Below, in pieces: positions 42,516 to 51,309 of a stretch of DNA of 64,000 nt. The position numbers and the translations under genes are program-made. Below the pieces are notes generated by a model. That model did no database searches. It worked only from the letters and a program-made list of their open reading frames with translations, and was not told where the DNA came from. Numbering within the stretch: position 1 is the first letter of the stretch; each line of letters starts with the position of its first letter. Source of the stretch: Hyphomicrobiales bacterium (GTDB lineage Bacteria; Pseudomonadota; Alphaproteobacteria; Rhizobiales; Rhizobiaceae); contig UBTA01000041.1 in assembly GCA_900468065.1 (NCBI GenBank), positions 84,640 through 148,639 on the forward strand, in the 5' to 3' direction.

Positions 42516-44081
42516 GTGAGAAGCTTTGCAAGCAATTCTTTGTTTTCCGCCGCAGCCGGACTTGCAACTGTATTTGCGAGTTTCGTGAGTGGTGTAATTG
42601 TCGCCAACTTGCTGGGCGTTCACGGGGCCGGCATGGTTGCTTTTGCAATATGGATCGCGGCAATGCTCGTCCCGATTATCGACGGCGGAACAACCTTGAG
42701 TGTCGGACGGTTCCCTGCCGAGTTGCGGGGACAGGACAACAATGCCGCCGCCGACACGCTTCCTGCTGTGTTAGCAAGACGCCTCTTGCTCTACCACGTG
42801 CTCGGCGCGACGGCGCTTGCAGCGCTCTATTTGATCGGAACGGATGCACCTCTCATCTCCAAGGAGCTTTCCGGGCGTGACTTCACCGCCGGCATTTCGC
42901 TGATCGTTGTCCTCGTCGTCGCCGCCCTGACGTCGCTTCAGTCCTTCGCCCTGTTCAGCACCGCACATCTGCGCAGCTCGCAAAGGTTCCACACGCTCGC
43001 GACGCTCGCCTGCGCGTCGATGATCGCACAAATCGGTGCCGTCTACGCCGGGGCGCATTTCTACGGCGTCGTGGGGGCACTTGCCGGTTACACCGCCGGA
43101 CAAGTCTGCCTCGCAGCAGCCACGCTCTCGCTCATCTGGCGCTCCGGAAAGGTGTCTCCTTCTCTCACCAGCGAGGTGTGGCGATACGGACGGTTTTCCT
43201 GGGCAGCCAATGTCTGCAACACCTTCGTCTGGTCGCGCATCGAGATCCTATTCCTTCAGGTTTTCTGGAGCTACCGGGAGGTCGGCTGGTTCAGCGTAGC
43301 TTTGGCTCTTTCCGGCCTTGCTTCACAAGGACCACTTCTTCTGACCGGCGCATTCCTGCCCATGCTGGCGCGAAAACATGGGCAGAACGACAGGGCCGGA
43401 TTGCAAAATGCTTTCACAAAGGGGACACGCCTGCTGGCAACGCTTGCCCTTCCAACTTGCCTTGGAATGGCGGCTGTCGTTCCAAGTCTCGTACCCCTCC
43501 TTTATGGCCCGGAATTCGAACCGGCCGTCCCGGCAGCGATGATCATCGTTACTGCAGCCGCCTTCACAATTACGACGGTCATCGGTTCGCATCTGGTCAA
43601 CGCACTGGGGCGCAGCGACTTCATATTCTTTTCATCGCTTTCCGGCGCCCTGCTATCAGCGATCTTCGGCTTTCTGTTGATCCCGGTCTTTGGCCTGGTC
43701 GGGGCGGCCATCTCTCGCGCCATCGTTCAACTTGCCATGGTTGCGGTCGGCCTCTGGTTTATCGCCACCCGACTCGGCTTTAGCTTTCCGCTCGGTGCGT
43801 TCCTGCGCATTCTTCTCGCCTCGCTCGCAGCCGCGGGTGCCGCGTTTGTGACCGTTGATGCCATAGGCCATCTGCCGGGACTGTTTGCAGCCATTGCGGT
43901 TGCTGCTTTCACTTACGTCCTGTGCCTCCGGCTGTTTGGTGCGACACATGCAGACGACATCGCGCTGGCGCGCCGTTTGTGCGCACCCTTGCCCCAACCA
44001 ATTGCGCGAATGGCCGACATTGCTTTGTCCTTCATCCACCCGGGATCCATAAGGCCCCTGATCATCACGACCACGAGGTGA
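42516..44081 (+). CDS. Wzx-type polysaccharide flippase
   Basis: This is a 521-residue integral membrane protein of the MOP superfamily with about 12-14 helices. It moves lipid-linked repeats across the inner membrane. The first helices (SLFSAAAGLATVFASFVSGV, then VANLLGVHGAGMVAFAIWI) follow the Wzx/RfbX pattern, and the polar Arg-rich loops lie on the cytoplasmic side. I prefer GTG at 42516, which has AAAGGAA at the right distance; ATG at 42495 has no ribosome site. The stop is four bases before the OPX gene. The upstream 100 bases shared with the glycanase gene are very AT-rich. Confidence 0.8.
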   Translation: MRSFASNSLFSAAAGLATVFASFVSGVIVANLLGVHGAGMVAFAIWIAAMLVPIIDGGTTLSVGRFPAELRGQDNNAAADTLPAVLARRLLLYHVLGATALAALYLIGTDAPLISKELSGRDFTAGISLIVVLVVAALTSLQSFALFSTAHLRSSQRFHTLATLACASMIAQIGAVYAGAHFYGVVGALAGYTAGQVCLAAATLSLIWRSGKVSPSLTSEVWRYGRFSWAANVCNTFVWSRIEILFLQVFWSYREVGWFSVALALSGLASQGPLLLTGAFLPMLARKHGQNDRAGLQNAFTKGTRLLATLALPTCLGMAAVVPSLVPLLYGPEFEPAVPAAMIIVTAAAFTITTVIGSHLVNALGRSDFIFFSSLSGALLSAIFGFLLIPVFGLVGAAISRAIVQLAMVAVGLWFIATRLGFSFPLGAFLRILLASLAAAGAAFVTVDAIGHLPGLFAAIAVAAFTYVLCLRLFGATHADDIALARRLCAPLPQPIARMADIALSFIHPGSIRPLIITTTR

Positions 44082-44085
44082 AACC

Positions 44086-45411
44086 ATGCGCAGCGAAAAT
44101 CCGAGAACCGGCTCTTTCATCTGCCTTTTGACGTTTGCAGCGGCGAACCTCGCTATGCTGTTCCCAGCAGCAGCTGACTCGTACCGGCTTGTTACGCAGG
44201 ACCGGATAGCTCTGAGGGTGGTCGAATGGCGCCCAGGCGAGGCCGAGGTCAAGGATTGGAGCGCTCTGAATGGCACGTTCATGATCAATGACGATGGCGC
44301 CATCTCGATCCCGCTCGTCGGCGAGGTCACGGCTATAGGCTTGACGACAAAGGAGCTGTCGGCCCGCATCGCGATCCTCTTGCAGCAGCGTGCCGGCCTG
44401 GCGAACACGCCCTCAGCGGCCGTGGAGATCGTGCAATACGGGCCTATCTATATTGCTGGCGCCGTCGACAAGCCCGGACTGTATCCTTACAGCCCTGATT
44501 TGACGGTGATGAAGGCCATCAGCCTCGCAGGCGGTTTCGAGCGAGAACGGGATGCCGCAGGCTTCCGGCTGGAACGCGACCGGATCCAGGCTGCAGGCAC
44601 CCTCGGGGGCGCTGAACTTGATTACAACGGCCTGTTGATGCGGCGCACGCGCCTCAAGGCTGAGAAAGAGGGGAAACCGGATTTCGAGACCCCCAATGAA
44701 TTGCGCGGCGCGGACGGCGTCGATGCCATCCATGCAGAGGAGCTTGATCTCATGAAGTTGCGACGCGTCGAACTCGCAAGCAAGATTGCAGCGGCCAAGG
44801 GTATCGGCGATCTCTACACACACGAGATCGAAACATTGCAAAACAAGATCAGTGCCCAACAACGGCAGGTCGAGCTGGTGAAGAAGGAACTGTCGAGCAT
44901 CAATTCACTCGTCGATAAAGGCCTTATCCAGAGCTCGCGGCGCCTTTCACTCGACAGGGACGAATCGGATGCAGAAACCAAGCTTTTGGACCTCGATTTC
45001 CAGTTGATCCGCGCCCGGCAACTTCTGGAAGAGAACAAGCGCGATGCCGAGGAGCTCGTCAATTCGATGAATTCGCAAATCCAGACGGAACTCAACGAAG
45101 TCGTCCGGGACATCGCCAAGGCCGATCTTCAAACAAAGGTCGCTCGCCTGCTAATCGAAGAAACTGCCTACGAGAAGCAGCGCCAAATGCTTGACGAAGA
45201 AAAGGACGAGGACGCCGTCCAATTTCAAATCGCGCGCCGCGGCGAAAACGGGGAAACGGTGCGGATCGACGCCTCGGCCGATGCAAAGATCGAACCACGC
45301 GATCTTGTGGAGGTGATCGCTGCCCCTTCAAACGGCTCGAAGCTTCGGGCCACCGTGCCAAGCTCAACACGGCACGATCTCGCCTCTGCCAAGAACAATT
45401 CGAAGAATTAG
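44086..45411 (+). CDS. exoF: Polysaccharide export protein, OPX family (ExoF-like)
   Basis: This is a 441-residue exported protein. The signal peptide ends near residue 30 (MLFPAAADSYRL). The polysaccharide export (Wza N-terminal) domain follows at about 35-110 (NGTFMINDDGAISIPLVGEV) and an SLBB-like unit at about 115-175 (IYIAGAVDKPGLYPYSPDLT). The rest, about 230-400, is a long predicted coiled coil (ELDLMKLRRVELASKIAAAK). This layout fits ExoF rather than outer-membrane Wza, as there is no C-terminal amphipathic barrel helix. GAGGTGAA precedes the ATG at 44086. It is needed for export together with the co-polymerase at 35039. Confidence 0.85.
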   Translation: MRSENPRTGSFICLLTFAAANLAMLFPAAADSYRLVTQDRIALRVVEWRPGEAEVKDWSALNGTFMINDDGAISIPLVGEVTAIGLTTKELSARIAILLQQRAGLANTPSAAVEIVQYGPIYIAGAVDKPGLYPYSPDLTVMKAISLAGGFERERDAAGFRLERDRIQAAGTLGGAELDYNGLLMRRTRLKAEKEGKPDFETPNELRGADGVDAIHAEELDLMKLRRVELASKIAAAKGIGDLYTHEIETLQNKISAQQRQVELVKKELSSINSLVDKGLIQSSRRLSLDRDESDAETKLLDLDFQLIRARQLLEENKRDAEELVNSMNSQIQTELNEVVRDIAKADLQTKVARLLIEETAYEKQRQMLDEEKDEDAVQFQIARRGENGETVRIDASADAKIEPRDLVEVIAAPSNGSKLRATVPSSTRHDLASAKNNSKN

Positions 45412-45425
45412 AAGGATCGCCTTGA

Positions 45426-45686
45426 TCAGCCTCCTCTCTTACGAAAGGAATCGATACACTGCCGCAGCTTCGGGCAAGGCAAGAAAACACCGGCCACATA
45501 AGCAAGCTGCATCACCACGAATAATTCGAGCACCGGCGCAAGTGACGCGAAGGAAGAGCCGGATTGATATGTCAGCAAGAGGTAGATCAGGCTGACAAGC
45601 ACCGCAACGATGAAAAACGCACCGATGCGCAAAATAGACGCCGCAACAAAGGACACGAGGCTCGCCAAAATCAGTGCGACAATCAT
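45426..45686 (-). CDS. Small membrane protein, unknown
   Basis: This is an 86-residue protein with three hydrophobic stretches (MIVALILASLVSFVAASILR, then FFIVAVLVSLIYLLLTY, then LELFVVMQLAYVAGVFL). The C-terminus is short, basic and cysteine-containing (PCPKLRQCIDSFRKRGG). GAGG lies upstream of the ATG. It converges on the OPX gene with a 14-base gap. Its size and position recall the small membrane repressors of exopolysaccharide synthesis such as ExoX, but I see no sequence match, so this is only positional inference. Confidence 0.6.
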   Translation of the reverse strand: MIVALILASLVSFVAASILRIGAFFIVAVLVSLIYLLLTYQSGSSFASLAPVLELFVVMQLAYVAGVFLPCPKLRQCIDSFRKRGG

Positions 45687-45891
45687 CCTTGCACATCCTC
45701 GTTAAGCATGCCCGCCTGTCTGCAGAAATCGCTCCGCAAGAAGGCATACCATAAAACTGAAATTTAAAGAGAGAGCCCCAAAGGATCGCCCTACGCCTGA
45801 ATATTTATTCGACTTATTTCGTGCCATACATGCCGATTTTCCATGTCTTCCAGCAGTGTTATATTTTATTGACCGAATGGAGGCGCAGTTG

Positions 45892-47289
45892 ATGCAACAT
45901 GCCGAGAATGAACCACGGGTGTACGATTACATCATCATGGGCTGTGGGATTTCTGCCTTGACCGCAGCGAAACACTTGCTCGATAAAAACTCGGTTCTAA
46001 TCCTGGAAAGCTACAGGGTGCCAGGAGGCAACCACCAGTCCCATTTGATCGAGGGGATGGAGTTCGATATCGGAGCAATCTGCTTCAATACGACCGACGA
46101 ACAGTTCAAGCATTTTCCGGAACTGCTCGGCTCATGCATACCCAAGGCTGTCGAGGTCATGAAGATCTGCACGAACGGCTCACTCGGCCAATACCCCTTT
46201 GACTGGCACACCGAGGCGTCGTCGCTGAGCTTGGCCGAACGCATGTTTTGCCTTGCCAGTCTGCTGTCATGCCGTTTTCGCAAGGACAGGCAGGACGATG
46301 CACGCAGTTATGCCCAGTCACGGATCGGCGATTTCCTGTATCAGCGCGTCGGCCTTGACCTCTACATAAAGCGTCTATTCGGAGTCGATGCGGCAGATAT
46401 CGACTACGATTTCGCCTTGAAACGCATGCAATGGCTTTCCCGCGAGACCTCGCTGAGATTTCGCATTGGCAGGTTCATCCGGAGACAGATAAAAAAAATC
46501 CCACCGCGGGGCGAGACTGTCGTGAGACCGCCCGGGGGATTTGGTTGCTACTATGAAAAGGCTCTTTGCCGTTTAAGAGATGAAGGCGTTGAGTTCGTTT
46601 TCGGCGAAAAAGCGCTGAAGATTGAAACCGCAGCTGGTGTCACGGCGGTGACCACGGCGAACAGGACGCATCTCGCCAAAAAACTGATCTCAACGATACC
46701 TTTGGATGAAGCATCGGGGCTTTGCGGTTTGCCGGAAACAAACCTGCCGACCGTCACGCTTCTCAGCCTGTTCGTGGCGCTGCGCGGATCGTGGTTGCCC
46801 GACTGCTCCATCCTTTATAATTTTCACAAATTCGGGAACTGGAAACGCATCACCGTTCATTCCGACTTTTACCCCGGCCCAGGTTCCTACGACAAGCACT
46901 GCACGGTCGAAATCACCGTCCCGGCTGGGATGATGCCGACGGCACCGGCAGACGCATTTGCTGATGTGGAGGCGCACCTTCGTGCCATGAAAATCATCGA
47001 GGGGGAACTCGTCCTAATTGGCAGTTCAGAACTCAGGAATGCCTATCCAATTCCGGAAAAGGGCTTCAAGGCACGTCGTGATGCAGCGATCGCCCGGCTT
47101 GCGTCCAAGGATGTGATCTGTCTGGGACGGCAAGGCAAGTTTGAATATATCCCGCATTCAAATGTCGCCGCCAAGGAAACGATCACCACGTTGGAAAAGG
47201 CGCTCGAACCGGCGGAGCTGCCCCAACAACGAGAGCCTGCTGTTGTTGAATTGCGCACCGAACTGCCTCCGTTACCTGTTGCGACATGA
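45892..47289 (+). CDS. FAD/NAD-binding oxidoreductase, UDP-galactopyranose-mutase-like
   Basis: This is a 465-residue flavoprotein. Residues 10-60 form a Rossmann dinucleotide-binding unit (YIIMGCGISALTAAKHL, followed by VLILESYRVPGGNHQS). Later parts resemble the amine-oxidase/protoporphyrinogen-oxidase fold (RPPGGFGCYYEKALCRLRDE, and the GRQGKFEYIPHSNVAAKETI end that usually contacts FAD). No standard function is obvious. In a polysaccharide locus, the nearest role would be a mutase or sugar-oxidising step. GGAGG precedes the ATG at 45892; ATG 45877 is also in frame. It stands alone between the OPX gene and the secreted glycanase. Confidence 0.7.
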   Translation: MQHAENEPRVYDYIIMGCGISALTAAKHLLDKNSVLILESYRVPGGNHQSHLIEGMEFDIGAICFNTTDEQFKHFPELLGSCIPKAVEVMKICTNGSLGQYPFDWHTEASSLSLAERMFCLASLLSCRFRKDRQDDARSYAQSRIGDFLYQRVGLDLYIKRLFGVDAADIDYDFALKRMQWLSRETSLRFRIGRFIRRQIKKIPPRGETVVRPPGGFGCYYEKALCRLRDEGVEFVFGEKALKIETAAGVTAVTTANRTHLAKKLISTIPLDEASGLCGLPETNLPTVTLLSLFVALRGSWLPDCSILYNFHKFGNWKRITVHSDFYPGPGSYDKHCTVEITVPAGMMPTAPADAFADVEAHLRAMKIIEGELVLIGSSELRNAYPIPEKGFKARRDAAIARLASKDVICLGRQGKFEYIPHSNVAAKETITTLEKALEPAELPQQREPAVVELRTELPPLPVAT

Positions 47290-47392
47290 CACCGGGCACG
47301 CTGTAAGGCGACGTCAAGCCAAAGGTCAATTGCAAGTTTAAAGCGTCTTGGCGCGGCTGTTAATTGTCTTTCGAAAACTCTTGCGAGGAACC

Positions 47393-48847
47393 ATGCCCGT
47401 ACCACTCAACTATTCAATTGTCTTTGCAGATGAATTCAATCGCCTGAGCATTGCCAACACAGCAACGGCAACGGCCAATTGGTATGCCGCACAGGCTTGG
47501 GGTGGGGGCTTTGGCAGTGCCCAATTCCTGCCGCCGGGCGGCAACAATTCGCCGTTTTCGATCGTCAGTCAGGGCGGCCAAACTGCGCTGCAGATCGAAA
47601 TGACGCGGAACGCAAGAGGCCAGCTCCAGAGCGGGCTGATCTCGAATACATTCCCAGACGGAACGAGCACCACGCCTCAGGACGGTAATCCCTATGGATA
47701 CTACGAAATGCGCGCTTGGCTACCCGCTGGCCAAGGTGTTTGGCCCAGCTTTTGGGCCAGCGAGAAGGAACGCCTCTCAACATCGAGAGATCACGTTTTT
47801 GAAGTTGATGTGCTGGAACAGCACGGCAGTGCGGTACCGGATCGCTACGCCAGTATACTGCACGACTGGAATTGGGCTGGGACCGTGCTGGAAGGCCACA
47901 CCAGCCAATATCATCACGACGTCGTCGGCACCGGCGTCATGACGACCGGGTGGCATACATACGGCGTCGAAATCAAACCCGATATGATGATATTCTCTTT
48001 CGACGGCCGTGCGCATTTTTCCATTGCGACACCAGCGAGCCTCGATACCGACCTGATATTCATGATCGATCTGGCCGCAGGTGGCGGCTGGCCGATCGAT
48101 CCAGCACTCAATCATCAGAAGATGTATATCGACTATTTCCGCGCGTATGAACTGGACGATGCAGTCCCGCCGCCACCCGGCGTGCTGGTGGGCACGAGCG
48201 GCAACGACATCTTCCTCGTTTCGGCGCCCACAACTCAAATAAAAGAACAGCCAGGAGGCGGCTTCGATACCGTTTACGCCACTGTATCCTACACGTTGCC
48301 CGACAACGTCGAAAAACTGCGATTTTCCGGTCCGGGTGCCCTCGAGGCGACTGGAAACGGTGGAGGTAACCAGCTCTATGGCAATGGCGATGTCAATAGC
48401 TTGTCAGGCTTGGCCGGCGATGATTATCTCTATGGGGACGCCGGCAACGACACTCTCCTCGGAGGGGCAGGAAACGATAAGCTCTTTGGCGGAAACCAGA
48501 ACGACTTGCTAACCGGTGGTCTTGGTAGCGACCGATTGGACGGCGAAGGGGGAGCCGACACGTTTCATTTTGACAGCGTCGCGGAAAGCCCATATTCCGC
48601 AAGGGACATGATCATCGGCTTTTCCGGCGCGGAGGGAGACCGTGTCGATCTGAGTGCGATCGACGCCAACACGCTTGTCAGTGGCAATCAGGCTTTCGTC
48701 TTCATCGGGTCGAGCGCCTTCACCGAGGCAGGTCAGGTCCGTTTCGCCGACGGAGTGCTTTCAGGAGACGTCAACGGCGACACGATAGCCGATTTCGGCG
48801 CCACCATCGGCACATCGTCTCTACAGTCCGGTATCCTGATTCTTTGA
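47393..48847 (+). CDS. Secreted GH16 glycanase with RTX repeats (ExsH-like)
   Basis: This is a 484-residue extracellular glycanase without an N-terminal signal peptide. The GH16 domain covers about 5-265, with the catalytic motif FEVDVLEQHG (Glu137, Asp139, Glu142) and GYYEMRAWLPAGQGVWPSFW in the cleft. From about 338 to 390 are calcium-binding nonapeptide repeats of the GGxGxDxLx type (LAGDDYLYGDAGNDTLLGGA, GNDKLFGGNQNDLLTGGLGS). The C-terminus (SSLQSGILIL) is the expected uncleaved type I secretion signal. S. meliloti ExsH has this layout and cleaves succinoglycan after export by PrsDE. No PrsDE-type ABC exporter is in the window. Confidence 0.9.
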   Translation: MPVPLNYSIVFADEFNRLSIANTATATANWYAAQAWGGGFGSAQFLPPGGNNSPFSIVSQGGQTALQIEMTRNARGQLQSGLISNTFPDGTSTTPQDGNPYGYYEMRAWLPAGQGVWPSFWASEKERLSTSRDHVFEVDVLEQHGSAVPDRYASILHDWNWAGTVLEGHTSQYHHDVVGTGVMTTGWHTYGVEIKPDMMIFSFDGRAHFSIATPASLDTDLIFMIDLAAGGGWPIDPALNHQKMYIDYFRAYELDDAVPPPPGVLVGTSGNDIFLVSAPTTQIKEQPGGGFDTVYATVSYTLPDNVEKLRFSGPGALEATGNGGGNQLYGNGDVNSLSGLAGDDYLYGDAGNDTLLGGAGNDKLFGGNQNDLLTGGLGSDRLDGEGGADTFHFDSVAESPYSARDMIIGFSGAEGDRVDLSAIDANTLVSGNQAFVFIGSSAFTEAGQVRFADGVLSGDVNGDTIADFGATIGTSSLQSGILIL

Positions 48848-49000
48848 AGGTCTGCAACGGCGAAATCGGCGCCCACCAAACCGTGCCATCGACAGCGATG
48901 GATAACCTCTCGAAGATTGGCCCAATGGAAAACAGCGCTTTCACACACGTGAAAAAATCGCTTCGGGGCGGTTTGCCCAAGCCGATTTGGCCCGCTGGAG

Positions 49001-49398
49001 TTCGCCCCGCACTTTTTGACGCTGGCAGATACCACCGAGGCGCATGCCCTTCTCGTTGACGCATACCGAATGGGGTGGCGGTCGCGTTACATCACTTGAG
49101 ATGGTGGTTTGAGCCGCGTGATGACCCAGAATACAGCCAATCGGCATTCATACCCGCTGTCCATGCCAAGGCCAACGTCGTTGTTCTCGCGCAGTGTTGG
49201 ACAAGTGCTTTTCTTAAAGACCGCGTTGTCTCAGACGCTTGGCGGCGGAAGGGCGTGGGTGAAGCACTTTTGCTTCAGACATTTCACGCCTTCTAGCTGT
49301 AAGGCTCGACATATCTCGATCTTCAGGTCGCAGATCGAAACCGATCAGGAGCGGAACGCCTATATCGACGGATGGGAATGACACCGGTGTATGAATGA
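49001..49398 (+). pseudogene. GNAT acetyltransferase, decayed
   Basis: A gene relic with one frameshift and two nonsense codons. The first part, from about 49001, reads LTLADTTEAHALLVDAYRMG and then shifts by one base near 49090. The second part carries FLKDRVVSDAWRRKGVGEAL, the GNAT acetyl-CoA motif A, then in the same frame stops at 49294 and 49300. After these the frame continues with YLDLQVADRNRSGAERLYRR and MGMTPVYE, the typical GNAT end, to TGA at 49396. No intact start is visible. The surrounding 48848-49588 stretch has no other gene. Confidence 0.65.
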
Positions 49399-49588
49399 TC
49401 GCCGGACCGGCAGTTAATCTTTGCATAAGTTGGCGAAAGACAGACCTTACCTCGGCCGACGATGCCGCCGCGCAGCTTCCGGCTTAAAAATACGGGAAGT
49501 CTGAAATACGAAAATACTGATTTCAAATCTGGTACGCGCCGCGGTCAGCCGATATACTCGTCCGGACAGACGCGCTTGGGTGGAAATC

Positions 49589-49804
49589 ATGGTCAGCTTC
49601 GCAGTGACGACTACGCAGAACATTGAAGCAGACTCCATCGAGGAGGCTGCCTTGCTTGCTTATCAGGCGCTCACGAAGGGTCCGGCACCCCTCCTCTATT
49701 CGGTAATCGACGGGAAAAGTGTGATCGTCAATATCGAATTGGATCGAGACAAGGCAGTGGAGTTCGCAGCACTCGATCACACCGCAGATCCAGGCAACTG
49801 GTGA
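49589..49804 (+). CDS. Small hypothetical protein
   Basis: This is a 71-residue acidic protein (MVSFAVTTTQNIEADSIEEA..., ending DHTADPGNW). It looks like a genuine small protein: amphipathic, with a predicted beta-alpha-beta pattern and a GGTGG ribosome site before the ATG. No domain is recognised. It stands alone between the GNAT relic and a convergent small gene. Confidence 0.5.
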   Translation: MVSFAVTTTQNIEADSIEEAALLAYQALTKGPAPLLYSVIDGKSVIVNIELDRDKAVEFAALDHTADPGNW

Positions 49805-49907
49805 GATCGTTAGACCCGGGAGCGCTGCGCGAAATTGCGGAGGCGTTCGCCAACGATGCAATGTAGCAGAACCGCCGCTCCGCGGGGGGACTATGGACGG
49901 CGTCGGT

Positions 49908-50189
49908 TCAATGAACCCGTTTTTTCTCCGAAGCGGCCAACTCTTGTGCCTGCAGGAATTGGATTCCATGTTCCAACAACAAAGCTGCAGCCTGGACGTG
50001 ATCCTCCGAACGGTCCGCCGCGCAACCGATAATCGAATACGCGATCGACACCGCATTTGCGGCTAGTCTGGCATCGCCCTGTTCCAAGGCTTCATCGGCC
50101 ATCGCGTGCAGAGCATCGACCACAACAGTCAACATGCCCGATCGCTCAGTCCAGCTCATTTCAATCAAAGTCTTTGGCATCGTCTGCAT
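49908..50189 (-). CDS. Small helical hypothetical protein
   Basis: This is a 93-residue, mostly alpha-helical protein (LTVVVDALHAMADEALEQGD, then ARLAANAVSIAYSIIG). AAGGAGAAGTC lies at good distance from the ATG at 50189, so translation is likely. I do not recognise a family. It has no membrane helix and no signal peptide. The 424 bases upstream lead to the cold-shock gene in the opposite direction. Confidence 0.6.
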   Translation of the reverse strand: MQTMPKTLIEMSWTERSGMLTVVVDALHAMADEALEQGDARLAANAVSIAYSIIGCAADRSEDHVQAAALLLEHGIQFLQAQELAASEKKRVH

Positions 50190-50613
50190 GACTTCTCCTT
50201 CGCACGCATAAGCTCGGATAGGTTAAGCTGTCGAGGCGCGGCAAAATTGGATGCTGGGTGAATGTGTCTGATACCTTATATGGGAAAGGCCGCTCCCACG
50301 CGCAATCGATGACACGTGTTCTATCCGCAGGGCTGCACCGCTTCTTCTGCAACCCTGCGACCGTGGGCGCACGCCGGCAAACCATTTTGGGCCTGGAACA
50401 CCCATCGTCCCATTGCCGACAAAGATCGGTTCCGTCATGAACGACCCGGTTGTCGCCCTCGGCGAATGGCTATCGTCGGGTCAAATTTCGATATCCGCCA
50501 TGATCCAGGAGCCAGTTTGCCAAGAAACCTGAAGATCAGGAGGTTGCGGATCAGCCACGCGAAATCTATTCTGTATGCAGCAGCGCTGGCTGCATGAGAT
50601 ATAGGGATTTAAA
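50190..50613. other. Divergent region containing the csp leader
   Basis: These 424 bases separate the small helical gene from the cold-shock gene. No gene is evident. AT-rich patches near 50265-50285 (CTTATATGGG) could be a promoter for the csp transcript. The 3' part holds the hairpin described at 50575. Confidence 0.4.
50575..50595 (+). promoter_or_regulatory. Hairpin in the csp leader, beside the ribosome site
   Basis: A perfect 7-bp stem ATGCAGC/GCTGCAT with a 7-base loop lies 18 bases before the csp start codon and just ahead of AGGGAT. Cold-shock genes often carry structured leaders that change translation with temperature; a role here is inferred from position. Confidence 0.4.
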
Positions 50614-50817
50614 ATGGCTACTGGTACGGTAAAATTCTTCAACGAAGACAAGGGTTTTGGCTTCATTACACCCGAGAACGGAGGTACCGATGTGTTTGTG
50701 CATGTGTCGGCGCTTGAGAGCGGAGGCTCGCTTCGCGAAGGCCAGCAAGTGAGTTACGAGGTCGGTCAGGATCGCAAGACTGGCAAATCGAAAGCTGAAA
50801 ACGTCCGGACGATTTGA
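50614..50817 (+). CDS. Cold-shock domain protein (CspA family)
   Basis: This is a 67-residue single cold-shock domain, an RNA/ssDNA chaperone in the cytoplasm. Both RNA-binding motifs are present: RNP1 as [11 protein letters not shown] (residues ~13-23) and RNP2 as VFVHVSAL (~27-34). It starts [14 protein letters not shown] and ends KAENVRTI, typical for alphaproteobacterial Csp proteins. The start is clear, with AGGGAT before the ATG. The gene is monocistronic. Confidence 0.95.
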   Translation: MATGTVKFFNEDKGFGFITPENGGTDVFVHVSALESGGSLREGQQVSYEVGQDRKTGKSKAENVRTI

Positions 50818-50913
50818 CCAAATGGGGTGTGACGCTCTTTTATGCGATCACCCCCACACAACCACGAGGGAGGGCAGTGGCGCGTTTGGCCATTTGCCCT
50901 CGCTGGGGCGTGC

Positions 50914-51294
50914 TCAAACGATTGCGACGCGTTCACCAAACGGCGTCTCATCATCATAATTACGCGTGCCGATCCGGTTGCTTTCTCCAGACAAGGTAGC
51001 AGGAACGGGTTCATCCGCGTCCGCTGCAACGTCGCGGCCTTCGTCCTCACCCGGCTGAGCTTCAGCGTCGGCATCGCCGTGCGGGCTGCCTCTGTTTGAC
51101 GCCTTGTTTTCCACGTCCCTCTTTTGTGCGATCTGATCGGCTGTGATCTGTGATTGCCGGACTGCCACCCAGGCATTATCGGGTTCAGATGTGATCGAAG
51201 TGCTCGTTTCGACTTTGGTGGGTAAAGGCGCCGAAGTTGCGAATATGGATGAAACCGGGCTGACCACAACGTTCTCCTCATCTGCGGGCCTCAA
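50914..51294 (-). CDS. Doubtful polar protein downstream of the membrane-anchored protein
   Basis: This is a 126-codon frame starting with TTG at 51294, sixteen bases after the stop of the gene at 51310 and in the same direction. The product is polar, acidic and low in complexity (DADAEAQPGEDEGRDVAADA). The ribosome site is poor and there is no recognised domain. It could be a real, fast-evolving tail gene or an open frame by chance in GC-rich DNA. Confidence 0.3.
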   Translation of the reverse strand: MRPADEENVVVSPVSSIFATSAPLPTKVETSTSITSEPDNAWVAVRQSQITADQIAQKRDVENKASNRGSPHGDADAEAQPGEDEGRDVAADADEPVPATLSGESNRIGTRNYDDETPFGERVAIV

Positions 51295-51309
51295 GCGACC
51301 GGGGGATCG

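Noticed and set aside
45426..45686. Calling the small membrane protein an ExoX-type repressor
   Set aside because: Only size and position fit; I see no sequence similarity, so it was left as unknown.
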